Shown: positions 1 through 6,343, numbered from the stretch's first letter. The stretch is DNA of 6,900 bases from an uncultured Prevotella sp. (GCA_945863825.1 CAMBBY010000060.1:1-6900); one strand, 5' to 3'. A program made the numbers and translations. Notes: generated by a model not told the origin, from the letters alone.

Positions 1-19
1 GCAATTCTTGTAACTTCAT
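1..19 (-). CDS. murE: Start of murE, UDP-MurNAc-dipeptide ligase (5' fragment)
   Basis: Only the first six codons are inside the window, reading MKLQEL from an ATG whose complement lies at 17-19. The call rests on two things. The residues resemble the usual start of MurE in Bacteroidales (M-x-L-x-E-L-L), and murE is the gene that normally follows ftsI in the dcw cluster of this group. MurE is a cytoplasmic ATP-dependent ligase that adds the third amino acid (usually meso-diaminopimelate in Gram-negatives) to UDP-MurNAc-L-Ala-D-Glu. The start is preceded by an A-rich run with no clear Shine-Dalgarno, as at the other starts here. No domain can be seen in so short a piece, so the identity is an inference from position. 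Confidence 0.6.
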
Positions 20-138
20 ATATCGTTTCTTTTTTATATGTTACTATTATATATATTAAATAGGTATATCATATACCTTATTATATTGACTTTATCGTTT
101 TGCTGCAAAATGTAGCAGTAAGATGTAATCTGTGCTCA
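20..138 (-). other. AT-rich ftsI-murE spacer
   Basis: This 119-base gap separates ftsI from the presumed murE start, in a cluster where the two preceding junctions overlap by 4 bases. Most of it is very AT-rich, with long runs of alternating T and A. It contains the palindrome at 62-78 and, nearer ftsI, a short imperfect hairpin (TGCTGCA / TGTAGCA, 101-117). No good TAnnTTTG promoter was found on the minus strand; the nearest, TACATTTTG, has one base too many. No T-tract terminator is visible, so transcription probably runs through into murE. Its role is not known. Confidence 0.6.
62..78. repeat. 17-bp palindrome in the ftsI-murE spacer
   Basis: AGGTATAT and ATATACCT form a perfect 8-bp inverted repeat around a single central base. 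It could be a protein-binding site or a small hairpin in the leader of murE. In DNA this AT-rich, short palindromes can also arise by chance. Confidence 0.45.
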
Positions 139-2295
139 TCACTCAAGCGTGATGACACAGAAGGCACCTTGCTTAACCGGTTTGCCAGCCATGAGGGATT
201 GTTTGGTAACTTTTCCTCTTCCGTACAATCTGGTTTTTATGCCTCTGCTTTCCATCATGAATACTGCATCTCGGGCTCCCATACCGATGATGTCTGGTAC
301 CGTTCCCTTACCGTATTGCTTCTGCTTTTCAAGTTTCACATAACGGTTGCCAACTTTTTCGGCTTTTCCCCAAATTGGGTTTCCTGTCAGGTAACTTCCG
401 CTCCAGTTGGTATTGGTCTTTATACCGAGATGGGTCAGGACGTAGTCGGCAGCCAGTATGTTTCCGTTCTTAACATCTGGTATGATGACTGATGCAGAGT
501 CTTGTGCATCTTTTACGTCCAGTTTCAGACTTTGAGCCATGATACCTTCTGAGATTTCATGGAAAACCTTACCACTCATTCCGCCACCAGATGCAGGGAG
601 TCCTGATTTCTGTATGCAGACGATACAACTGTAGCGTGGGTTGTCTGCAGGGAAATAACCAGCAAAACTCAGGAGGTAGTTGACGCCACCTGATTTATAA
701 CCGCCAGCACCTTTGGACATTTGGGCAGTTCCGGTCTTTCCTGCAACGAGGAAGTTAGGTGAACCTGCTTTCTTTCCCAATCCGATACTGACCACCTGCT
801 CAAGGATGGTCTGTATCTTCTTGATGCTTTGCTCCTTGGCTATACGCTCATGGAGTACTTCTGGTGGAAATTCCATGATTGTTTCTCCATTCTTGACAAC
901 CTTCGTTACAAAGCGAGGTCTCATCATCTTGCCGTTATTGGCGATTGCGTTGTAGAACGTGAGCGTAGAGATAGGCGGAACTTGCGTCTCGTAGCCGATA
1001 CTCATCCATGGCAAAGCCGTCTTACTCCAGTTGTCGTACTGTCCATGACTGTTTTTGTGAGGCATTCGGATTCTTGCCGGTGTTGCACCTACAAGTGGAA
1101 TTTTTAAATCATCCGCCAGACCTATACGATGTATGCCTTTTACAAACTTTTCAGGGTTGTTGCGATAATGATCATCGATGATTCTGCTCACTCCGATGTT
1201 TGAACTGTACCATAATGTCTGGGCAAAAGTAAGTCTTCCATATCCTCCCTTTCGCCAGTTATGATCTTTCATGTCTCGTCCGTACATCGGCCATACACCT
1301 CCGCCGGTCTCAACAGAATAAGTTGTGTCAACCACACCGTCATCAAGAGCCACTAGTAACGAGGCGGTTTTGAATACCGAACCCGGTTCCAGCAAGTCGC
1401 TGACAGCATGGTTGTGGATTTCCCTGTATTCGCCATCAAAGCATTTTTCCATGTTTACAATGGCTTTGATATCGCCAGTCTTCACATCCATCACGATGGC
1501 AACGCCTACGTTTCCGTTGATTTCCTTCAACTCGTTAATGACCGAACGTTCTGCAAGATCTTGCATGCCGACATCAATTGTGGTTACGATATCTGCACCA
1601 TCAATAGGTGGAGTGTCGGTAATGTCAAGGAACTTATTGCGAACTTTTCTTCTGTGCACAATACCATTGGTACCGCGAAGAATGGAGTCGTAAGACAATT
1701 CTAGTCCGAATCTCGCTGTATCTTTAGCACCGAACATCGCACCGATAGTTCTGCCAGCCAGCGAACCGTACGAACGTTTACGGGCATTGTATTCCTCCCA
1801 ATGGAATCCACTCTTGTTGGTTCCAAGTCTGAAGAGAGGCAAATCTTTCACTTCCGTGAAGGTATTGTAGTTGATACGCTCGTTGTAGATCACCCAATGT
1901 CTCTTCTTCTTGGCTTTTCCTTCTTCCAGGTGAGCCTTAAACTCTGCTGCACTCTTGTCTGGGAATATCTTATGAAGTCCATCGCAGATAGAATCTTCCT
2001 TGATGTTCCATAAGGAATCTCCTTTTGCCTCGCTGAGAGCAACAAAGTCCATGAATACCTTGAACTCAGGCAATGAACTGGCAAGGAGTTGTCCTGTACA
2101 GCTCAGGATATTTCCTCGGTTAGGCTTAACGGTCACCGAGTCTTTCTTCTGTCTGCTGGCTACCTTCATCCAGTAGTCGCGCTTAGCAGTCATGATATAT
2201 AGTGACTTGCCGACTACTAATACGGCAAAGAAAATCAGGCCAAATGAAATGGCACGATATCTGGGCATCACTTTTTTTGCATCAAACTTGCTCAT
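139..2295 (-). CDS. ftsI: FtsI/PBP3-type septal peptidoglycan transpeptidase with PASTA tail
   Basis: Class B penicillin-binding protein that cross-links septal peptidoglycan by D,D-transpeptidation, working with FtsW at the division site. The 718-residue product has a short cytoplasmic N-terminus and one membrane anchor (about 14-36). A dimerisation/pedestal domain follows, opening with RGNIL at 60-64 where many family members have RGxIxDRNG. All three active-site motifs of the transpeptidase domain are present: S306-V-F-K309 with the acylated serine, S364-S-N366, and K520-T-G522 followed by TAQ. After the catalytic domain come a partial PASTA-like stretch (about 604-628, starting IPDV) and a full PASTA domain (about 665-718, starting VPDI). 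This tail explains the length, since E. coli FtsI has 588 residues and no PASTA; such tails are common in Bacteroidota. The ATG overlaps the stop of the upstream ftsL-like gene as ATGA, which supports this start and suggests coupled translation. All catalytic residues are intact, so it should be functional. Confidence 0.96.
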   Translation of the reverse strand: MSKFDAKKVMPRYRAISFGLIFFAVLVVGKSLYIMTAKRDYWMKVASRQKKDSVTVKPNRGNILSCTGQLLASSLPEFKVFMDFVALSEAKGDSLWNIKEDSICDGLHKIFPDKSAAEFKAHLEEGKAKKKRHWVIYNERINYNTFTEVKDLPLFRLGTNKSGFHWEEYNARKRSYGSLAGRTIGAMFGAKDTARFGLELSYDSILRGTNGIVHRRKVRNKFLDITDTPPIDGADIVTTIDVGMQDLAERSVINELKEINGNVGVAIVMDVKTGDIKAIVNMEKCFDGEYREIHNHAVSDLLEPGSVFKTASLLVALDDGVVDTTYSVETGGGVWPMYGRDMKDHNWRKGGYGRLTFAQTLWYSSNIGVSRIIDDHYRNNPEKFVKGIHRIGLADDLKIPLVGATPARIRMPHKNSHGQYDNWSKTALPWMSIGYETQVPPISTLTFYNAIANNGKMMRPRFVTKVVKNGETIMEFPPEVLHERIAKEQSIKKIQTILEQVVSIGLGKKAGSPNFLVAGKTGTAQMSKGAGGYKSGGVNYLLSFAGYFPADNPRYSCIVCIQKSGLPASGGGMSGKVFHEISEGIMAQSLKLDVKDAQDSASVIIPDVKNGNILAADYVLTHLGIKTNTNWSGSYLTGNPIWGKAEKVGNRYVKLEKQKQYGKGTVPDIIGMGARDAVFMMESRGIKTRLYGRGKVTKQSLMAGKPVKQGAFCVITLE

Positions 2296-2786
2296 TGTTC
2301 GGGTACATTTATTATATATGGAGGTTGTGTGGCAATGTGTAGAACGCTGTCTTTATTGTTTTTGAGCATTTCTAATACGTTGCTTTCACGACTCTTCTCT
2401 GTTATCTGGCTACTGCTGGAAAGTGCTTTGTATTTAGCATCCTGCAGTTCTTTTTGCAATTGGTCTATTTCTATCAAGTCTTTTTGAATACTATATCTGT
2501 TGGATATGTAAATGATGACGAAAAAAACGACCAGGATGACCAACCATATCTGCCGGCGTATGATGCGTGCAGTCAGGATGTCACCACCAAGGATTTTGCG
2601 TAGCGAGAAATTGGAAGATAGGGGAGCTTCACCCTCTATCGCCTGTTCTGCGATAACTTGTTTCAGTTCAAGTTTATCGTTGTTTTCCCTCGGCTCACCT
2701 TTAGTCTTGTCTTCCTTCAGTTCTTGCTTGGACTTATCTTCTTCGGCCTCCAGTTTGGACTTGTCTTCTTTATTATCTTCCATCAT
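2292..2786 (-). CDS. ftsL: FtsL-like bitopic division protein
   Basis: Small single-pass membrane protein in the place of ftsL, between rsmH and ftsI. By analogy with FtsL it should join FtsB and FtsQ to recruit and activate FtsW-FtsI at the septum. The 164 residues comprise a highly charged cytoplasmic N-terminus of nearly 80 residues, one hydrophobic segment (about 80-95), and a periplasmic stretch (about 97-145) with coiled-coil character (for example DLIEIDQLQKELQDA). The C-terminal tail includes TQPPYIINVP, a pattern I associate with Bacteroidota FtsL-like proteins. E. coli FtsL has 121 residues; the excess is the N-terminal region, which holds four 9-residue repeats (residues 7-42). The ATG overlaps the rsmH stop as ATGA. 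A second ATG follows directly at residue 2, but the overlap favours the first. Primary sequence is poorly conserved in this family, so position and topology carry the assignment. Confidence 0.85.
   Translation of the reverse strand: MMEDNKEDKSKLEAEEDKSKQELKEDKTKGEPRENNDKLELKQVIAEQAIEGEAPLSSNFSLRKILGGDILTARIIRRQIWLVILVVFFVIIYISNRYSIQKDLIEIDQLQKELQDAKYKALSSSSQITEKSRESNVLEMLKNNKDSVLHIATQPPYIINVPEQ
2661..2768 (-). repeat. Four 27-bp repeats coding for 9-residue charged units
   Basis: Residues 7-42 of the FtsL-like protein read as four consecutive 9-mers: EDKSKLEAE, EDKSKQELK, EDKTKGEPR and ENNDKLELK. Three copies are also recognisable in DNA, with TTGGACTTATCTTCTT at 2728, TTGGACTTGTCTTCTT at 2755 and a weaker copy at 2701 on the plus strand, each 27 bp apart. 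The fourth is visible mainly at the protein level. The pattern suggests tandem duplication of a low-complexity cytoplasmic tail. Confidence 0.8.
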
Positions 2787-3697
2787 TTCTTTTCTGCGAT
2801 TCTAAGTTTGGCACTTCTGCTTCTTGGGTTTCTTTCCTGCTCTTCAGCGTTAGGGACGATTACCTTATTGTTGATAAGTTTAAACGGAGTTTCTATTCTG
2901 CCGAAGAAGTCTTGCGTGATTTTTCCCTCAGAATTGCCTGATTTCATGACGTTCTTGACGATTCTGTCTTCCAGAGAGTGGTAAGTGATGACGGAAAGTC
3001 TTCCACCAGGTTTCAATATTTCTGTGGCAGACTTCAGCATTTCCTTGAGTGCATCCATTTCGTGGTTTACTTCGATGCGGAGCGCCTGGAAGAGTTTTGC
3101 CATATCTTTCTTCTCCCGTTCTCTCTTGAAAAGAGGCTCTACTGCCTTGATGAAATCGGTAGTAGTCTCTATTCTTTTTTCTGTTCTGGCTTTGACGAGA
3201 GCAGAGGCGATACGTCGGGAATTCTTTAGTTCTCCATAGAGATAGAAAATGTCTGCCAGCTTGCTTTCTTCATAGTCATTCACAATGTCTGCGGCAGTTT
3301 TTCCAGCTCTCTTGTTCATTCTCATGTCGAGTGGGGAATCATATCTGAAAGAAAAGCCGCGTGTCTCGTCATCAAAATGATGACTGGAAACACCCAGGTC
3401 TGCGAGCAGACCATCGATCCCGTCCACACCATAGTATCTCATCCAGTTTTTCAAATATCTGAAGTTGGAACATACAAAGGTAAAGTCTTTATTGGCCACA
3501 ACGTTTCTTTCAGCATCGGCATCTTGGTCGAAACTGTAGAGATGGCCGTTGCCGTTGATTCTGGCAAGGATTTCCTTAGAGTGTCCACCACCTCCAAAGG
3601 TAACATCCACGTAGATGCCACCAGGTTGTATATTTAGGCCATCTATACTCTCGTTGAGAAGTACCGGCACATGATATGTTTCTGCTGTCTTTACCAT
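2783..3697 (-). CDS. rsmH: 16S rRNA (cytosine(1402)-N(4))-methyltransferase RsmH (MraW)
   Basis: SAM-dependent methyltransferase that modifies N4 of C1402 in the decoding centre of 16S rRNA; it is almost always the second gene of dcw clusters. The 304-residue length is usual for the family. The SAM site is seen in TFGGGGHS (33-40) and in SFDQD (55-59). Further family motifs are ADLGVSSHHFDD (99-110), RGFSF (113-117), DMRM (124-127), FQALRIEVNHE (203-213), YHSLEDRIVK (239-248) and the C-terminal NPRSRSAKLR (290-299). The start lies 12 bases after the mraZ stop and is preceded by AAAAGAG, a weak purine-rich site. The stop overlaps the next gene as ATGA. Nothing is missing or broken. Confidence 0.97.
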   Translation of the reverse strand: MVKTAETYHVPVLLNESIDGLNIQPGGIYVDVTFGGGGHSKEILARINGNGHLYSFDQDADAERNVVANKDFTFVCSNFRYLKNWMRYYGVDGIDGLLADLGVSSHHFDDETRGFSFRYDSPLDMRMNKRAGKTAADIVNDYEESKLADIFYLYGELKNSRRIASALVKARTEKRIETTTDFIKAVEPLFKREREKKDMAKLFQALRIEVNHEMDALKEMLKSATEILKPGGRLSVITYHSLEDRIVKNVMKSGNSEGKITQDFFGRIETPFKLINNKVIVPNAEEQERNPRSRSAKLRIAEKK

Positions 3698-3709
3698 CTC
3701 TTTTGTAGC

Positions 3710-4165
3710 TTAATCTTCGTTATTAAATGACATTACTTCCTGTAATGCCTTACTGAACTCTTCCTGTTCCATGAAGGTTTCTCCTTCTTCCTCGTTTTTC
3801 CAGATTTCTATGGTATCTCCCATGCCGACGAAGCGGATGCTCTGTTCTATGTCAGCCTGTTTGAGCAGTCTTTTCGGAATCAAAAAACGTCCGTTGCCAT
3901 CGAGCGTCAGCAAGATGGCGTCTGCTATGAAGGTTCTGTATATCTGCTGTTCCTTGGCATTCCATCGGTTGAGTTTCTTTCTCAACTGGTCCAGTAGTTC
4001 ATTCCATACGGATTCGGGATAAACGACCAGGCAGGGCTGAAAGACGTCTTTTCTGAGGACAAGGTTTTCCTCGCCAGAAACTTGAAGAATCTTGCGGAAA
4101 GAAGCTGGCAGGAAGGCACGTCCCTTCGCGTCAGTTTTAGCCTCTATGTTGCCTAAAAAACGCAT
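3710..4165 (-). CDS. mraZ: MraZ, DNA-binding regulator of the dcw cluster
   Basis: First gene of the dcw cluster and its transcriptional regulator; in E. coli MraZ represses its own operon by binding TGGG-type direct repeats. The 151 residues match the family length (152 in E. coli). Two SpoVT/AbrB-like halves each carry the DxxxR signature: D12-A-K-G-R16 followed by AFLP, and D89-G-N-G-R93 followed by FLIP. MraZ forms ring-shaped oligomers that read phased repeats, and three such repeats lie just upstream at 4213-4237. The C-terminus is rich in acidic residues (about 124-151). The chosen ATG gives the standard MRFLG start; an ATG 8 bases upstream is out of frame. No Shine-Dalgarno is seen. 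Confidence 0.96.
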   Translation of the reverse strand: MRFLGNIEAKTDAKGRAFLPASFRKILQVSGEENLVLRKDVFQPCLVVYPESVWNELLDQLRKKLNRWNAKEQQIYRTFIADAILLTLDGNGRFLIPKRLLKQADIEQSIRFVGMGDTIEIWKNEEEGETFMEQEEFSKALQEVMSFNNED

Positions 4166-4195
4166 ACGTACATCTTATATAAAAGAATTTGGGTT

Positions 4196-4203
4196 CAAAG
4201 GTA
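4196..4203 (-). promoter_or_regulatory. Candidate proximal mraZ promoter (-7 element)
   Basis: TACCTTTG on the minus strand matches the Bacteroidota -7 consensus TAnnTTTG in full. It would give a leader of roughly 25 bases before the mraZ ATG. No TTG is found at the -33 distance; that position is filled by the TGGGG repeats, so bound MraZ could block RNA polymerase. The assignment is by motif only. Confidence 0.5.
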
Positions 4204-4212
4204 CACATTTTT

Positions 4213-4237
4213 CCCCATATTTCCCCACTTTTCCCCA
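4213..4237 (-). promoter_or_regulatory. MraZ operator: three TGGGG repeats at 10-bp spacing
   Basis: On the minus strand TGGGG occurs at 4237-4233, 4227-4223 and 4217-4213, each followed by AAA or AAAA. The period is exactly 10 bp, one helical turn. This matches the MraZ binding sites described in E. coli, TGGGN units separated by 5 bases. The repeats lie about 50-75 bases upstream of the mraZ start and just upstream of a candidate -7 element, a placement suited to autorepression. Confidence 0.8.
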
Positions 4238-4277
4238 CAATTTTTTAAAAACTTAATAAAAAAGTTGATTGTGTCGG

Positions 4278-4293
4278 GAAACGAGCTTGTTTC
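4278..4293. repeat. 16-bp near-palindrome
   Basis: GAAACGAG followed directly by CTTGTTTC is an inverted repeat with one mismatch (G against T, 4283 and 4288) and no spacer. It lies mid-way in the divergent region and could be a binding site for a dimeric regulator. With no loop it is not a typical RNA hairpin. Chance occurrence cannot be excluded. Confidence 0.3.
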
Positions 4294-4333
4294 GTAAGTG
4301 TACTTTGACGCGGGGAAAACGTATTAAAGTGGG

Positions 4334-4364
4334 CAAAAATAAAGAGAAAACTGCCTTTTTCCAA
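4334..4364 (-). promoter_or_regulatory. Candidate distal mraZ promoter
   Basis: On the minus strand TTG (4364-4362) is followed after 20 bases by TATTTTTG (4341-4334). Both match the Bacteroidota -33/-7 pattern and the spacing is suitable. If used, it would give a leader of roughly 165 bases carrying the MraZ repeats downstream of the start point. It has a better -33 than the proximal candidate but lies far from the gene. Confidence 0.4.
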
Positions 4365-4427
4365 CTAAATTTATGTGTTTTTTGATTTTTTTTTCGCAAA
4401 AATGGCACGTATTTAAAAAAGTTGAGT

Positions 4428-4435
4428 TATTTTTG
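4428..4435 (+). promoter_or_regulatory. Candidate promoter of the acyltransferase operon (-7 element)
   Basis: TATTTTTG matches TAnnTTTG in full and continues GCA, as often seen in Prevotella promoters. It lies 24 bases before the glsA ATG, giving a leader of perhaps 15-20 bases. No clear TTG is found at -33; the bases there read GGCACG. Confidence 0.5.
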
Positions 4436-4459
4436 CAGATAGTTTAGCTGAATAATGAA

Positions 4460-5287
4460 ATGAGTGAAGCAATAGAAAAGACAATCGACATAGATAGGAT
4501 ACTGAAAGGCAAGATGGGTGCAAAGGCTAAATTTGTGCCTGGATTTGTCGTGTCTTGGCTCAAGAAACTCGTTCACGAAGACGAGGTTAATAAGTTCTTA
4601 TGGGAAAGCCGCCATCTGTCGGGTACGGAGTGGCTGACTGAGTGTGTGAAATATCTGAAGATGGATATCGAAATTGTAGGAGTTGAAAATTTGCCTGACA
4701 AGAATGATGGCAAGCTCTATACTTTTGTTTCTAATCACCCTTTGGGTGGTCAGGATGGAGTGGCTTTGGGTTCCATCATCGGACAGCATTATGATGGTAA
4801 TTTCCGTTATCTGGTGAATGATCTCCTGCTCAATCTTCCTGGTTTGAAACCTGTGAGCATCGGTATCAACAAAACCGGACGTAACAGTCGTGACTTCCCT
4901 CGTATGGTAGAGGCTGGTTTCCAGAGCAAAAATCACATGTTGATGTTCCCTGCAGGACTTAATAGTCGCAAGCGTGATGATGGTACGATTCATGACATCC
5001 CTTGGAAAAAGACTTTTATTTCTAAGAGTGTTGAATATCAGAGAGATGTCGTGCCGATTCATTTCGGCGGTCAGAACTCAGAACGTTTCTATCGTATTGC
5101 CAGATTTAGTGACAAGCATCTGCCGTTCAATCTCGCCATGATGTTTCTGGTAGATGAGATGTACAAGAATGTGGGCAAGCATTTCAGAATAGCAATAGGA
5201 AAGCCGATTCCGTGGCAAACTTTTGATAAAAGTAAAACGGCTACAGAGTGGGCGCAGTATGTAGAAGATAAAGTTTACGAATTATAG
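4460..5287 (+). CDS. glsA: PlsC-type O-acyltransferase, GlsA/OlsA-like
   Basis: Predicted membrane-associated lysophospholipid-type acyltransferase. Its partnership with the next gene suggests that it adds the second acyl chain, as an ester, to an N-acyl amino acid; in Bacteroides such a pair makes glycine (serine) lipids. The 275 residues show the LPLAT blocks in order: SNHPLGGQDG (91-100) with likely catalytic H93 and D99, a middle block around NKTGRNSRDF (137-146), FPAGLNSR (163-170) in the place of FPEGTRS, and VPIHFGG (198-204). The histidine-aspartate spacing is HX5D, not the textbook HX4D; related hemolysin-type LPLAT proteins share this. No signal peptide or clear transmembrane helix is visible. 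The ATG is the first in frame after the candidate promoter; an ATG five bases upstream meets a stop after two codons. Substrate is inferred; a general glycerolipid acyltransferase is the alternative. Confidence 0.75.
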   Translation: MSEAIEKTIDIDRILKGKMGAKAKFVPGFVVSWLKKLVHEDEVNKFLWESRHLSGTEWLTECVKYLKMDIEIVGVENLPDKNDGKLYTFVSNHPLGGQDGVALGSIIGQHYDGNFRYLVNDLLLNLPGLKPVSIGINKTGRNSRDFPRMVEAGFQSKNHMLMFPAGLNSRKRDDGTIHDIPWKKTFISKSVEYQRDVVPIHFGGQNSERFYRIARFSDKHLPFNLAMMFLVDEMYKNVGKHFRIAIGKPIPWQTFDKSKTATEWAQYVEDKVYEL

Positions 5288-5305
5288 GATTTCTATAAAA
5301 AGAAA

Positions 5306-6295
5306 ATGGAAGAAGAGATTATACAACCAATAGACAAAGCCTTGCTGAAGAGTGAGTTAACTCCCGACAAGCAACTTCGTATGACTAATAAAAGTCATAA
5401 CGAAATCTATATTGTAACGGCTAATGATTCACCTAATGTACTGAAGGAAATCGGCCGCTTGCGTGAGATTGCTTTCCGTACCGCTGGTGGTGGTTCTGGA
5501 AAGTCGATGGACTTGGATGAGTTTGATTTCGGAGAGAATTGCTATAAGCAACTCATTGTCTGGAATCCTGAGGCTGATGAAATTATCGGTGGTTATCGCT
5601 ATTTGTTGGGAAAGGACTGGAAATTAGATGAGAACGGACAGCCTATGTTGGCAACAAGTCACATGTTCCACTTTTCTGATAAATTTTTAAAGGAGTATAT
5701 GCCTTATACGGCAGAATTGGGGCGCTCGTTCGTTTCTCTTGAATATCAGAATGTTCGCAAGAATTCGAAAAGTATCTTCGCTTTAGATAATCTATGGGAT
5801 GGTTTGGGAGCCTTGACGGTTCTTTATCCAGAACTCAAGTATTTCTTTGGCAAGATGACGATGTATCCTTCCTACATCCGTCGAGGTCGCGACATGATTC
5901 TCTACTTCCTCAAGAAGCATTTCGATGATAAAGAAAATCTAGTTATTCCGATGAAACCTCTTCGACTGGAAACTCCAGAGTCTGAGTTGGCTGCTATCTT
6001 TACTGAGTCTGATTTCAAGGCAGACTATCGTATTTTGAATAGCGAGGTGCGTAAACTTGGTTTCAACATTCCTCCGTTGGTTAATGCCTACATGAATTTG
6101 AGTCCTACGATGAAGCTCTTCGGCACAGCCATCAACTATGGTTTTGGTGATGTGGAGGAGACCGGCATCTTGATTGCCGTTGATGAAATATTGGAAGAAA
6201 AGCGTGTGCGCCACATCAATACGTTTATCCAAGAACATCCTGAAGCTCTTAAGATTACAAGTGGAGCTAACAATGTTATTTATAAAGAAAAATAA
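5306..6295 (+). CDS. glsB: GNAT-fold N-acyltransferase, GlsB/OlsB-like
   Basis: Predicted amino-acid N-acyltransferase of the OlsB type (Acetyltransf_5, formerly called hemolysin-like). It would transfer a 3-hydroxy fatty acid, probably from acyl-ACP, to an amino acid such as glycine, giving the lyso-lipid that the upstream PlsC-type enzyme then O-acylates. In the 329 residues, the N-terminal half carries the family pattern REIAFR (53-58), LDEFD (70-74), IVWN then IIGGYR (93-98) and AELGRSFV (136-143). The C-terminal half has PPLVNAYMNL (256-265) and YGFGDVEETGILI (278-290), matching the PPLL-AY and D-V motifs near the end of OlsB proteins. It starts 18 bases after the upstream stop, behind A-rich AAAAAGAAA, and the two are surely co-transcribed. 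The intrinsic terminator lies 6 bases after its stop. The amino acid used cannot be read from sequence. Confidence 0.78.
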   Translation: MEEEIIQPIDKALLKSELTPDKQLRMTNKSHNEIYIVTANDSPNVLKEIGRLREIAFRTAGGGSGKSMDLDEFDFGENCYKQLIVWNPEADEIIGGYRYLLGKDWKLDENGQPMLATSHMFHFSDKFLKEYMPYTAELGRSFVSLEYQNVRKNSKSIFALDNLWDGLGALTVLYPELKYFFGKMTMYPSYIRRGRDMILYFLKKHFDDKENLVIPMKPLRLETPESELAAIFTESDFKADYRILNSEVRKLGFNIPPLVNAYMNLSPTMKLFGTAINYGFGDVEETGILIAVDEILEEKRVRHINTFIQEHPEALKITSGANNVIYKEK

Positions 6296-6301
6296 TGTTA
6301 G

Positions 6302-6343
6302 AAAGCTACATGCCAAAAAAGTTTTTTGGCATGTAGCTTTTTT
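6302..6343 (+). terminator. Intrinsic terminator of the glsA-glsB operon
   Basis: A perfect 19-bp inverted repeat (6302-6320 and 6322-6340) surrounds one central G and runs into a six-T tract (6338-6343). The core stem is AGCTACATGCC with its complement; six A-T pairs at the tip would open as the loop. It begins 6 bases after the glsB stop. On the minus strand the T-tract is weaker (TTTC), so it acts mainly in the plus direction. Confidence 0.93.

Larger units (their letters stand above)
4166..4459. promoter_or_regulatory. Divergent control region between mraZ and glsA
   Basis: This 294-base AT-rich gap contains no convincing gene. It holds the MraZ-type repeats, two candidate minus-strand promoters, one candidate plus-strand promoter and a near-palindrome, all listed separately. 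A T-rich stretch at about 4376-4394 lies upstream of the plus-strand promoter. Gene orientation on both sides means that the dcw cluster and the lipid acyltransferase operon must both start here. Confidence 0.85.

Noticed and set aside
106..114. TACATTTTG on the minus strand as a murE promoter
   Set aside because: It has one extra base compared with TAnnTTTG and no TTG at a suitable distance (nearest is 29 bases away).
100..492. Plus-strand open frame of 130 codons over the 3' end of ftsI
   Set aside because: It lies antisense to a clear PASTA-tailed FtsI, has no recognisable domain and no start signal. It is a shadow frame, as are the other plus-strand frames over 139-4165.
4376..4394. T-rich run as a terminator for a plus-strand transcript
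   Set aside because: No GC-rich stem precedes it and no gene lies upstream on that strand; it is more likely an AT-rich promoter flank.
4404..4424. TGGCAC followed by TTG, resembling a sigma-54 promoter
   Set aside because: The spacing between the two parts is far too long for the -24/-12 arrangement, and the GC element is missing.
4455..4463. Two-codon upstream frame ATG AAA TGA overlapping the glsA start
   Set aside because: ATGAAATGA is easily formed by chance in A-rich leaders; nothing indicates that it is translated or regulatory.
4598..5062. Minus-strand open frame of 154 codons inside the PlsC-type gene
   Set aside because: It is antisense to a well-supported acyltransferase gene with all family motifs, and its translation shows no family features.
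5939..6316. Minus-strand open frame of 125 codons over the end of glsB
   Set aside because: It would start inside the terminator hairpin and run antisense to the OlsB-like C-terminal motifs; no independent support.
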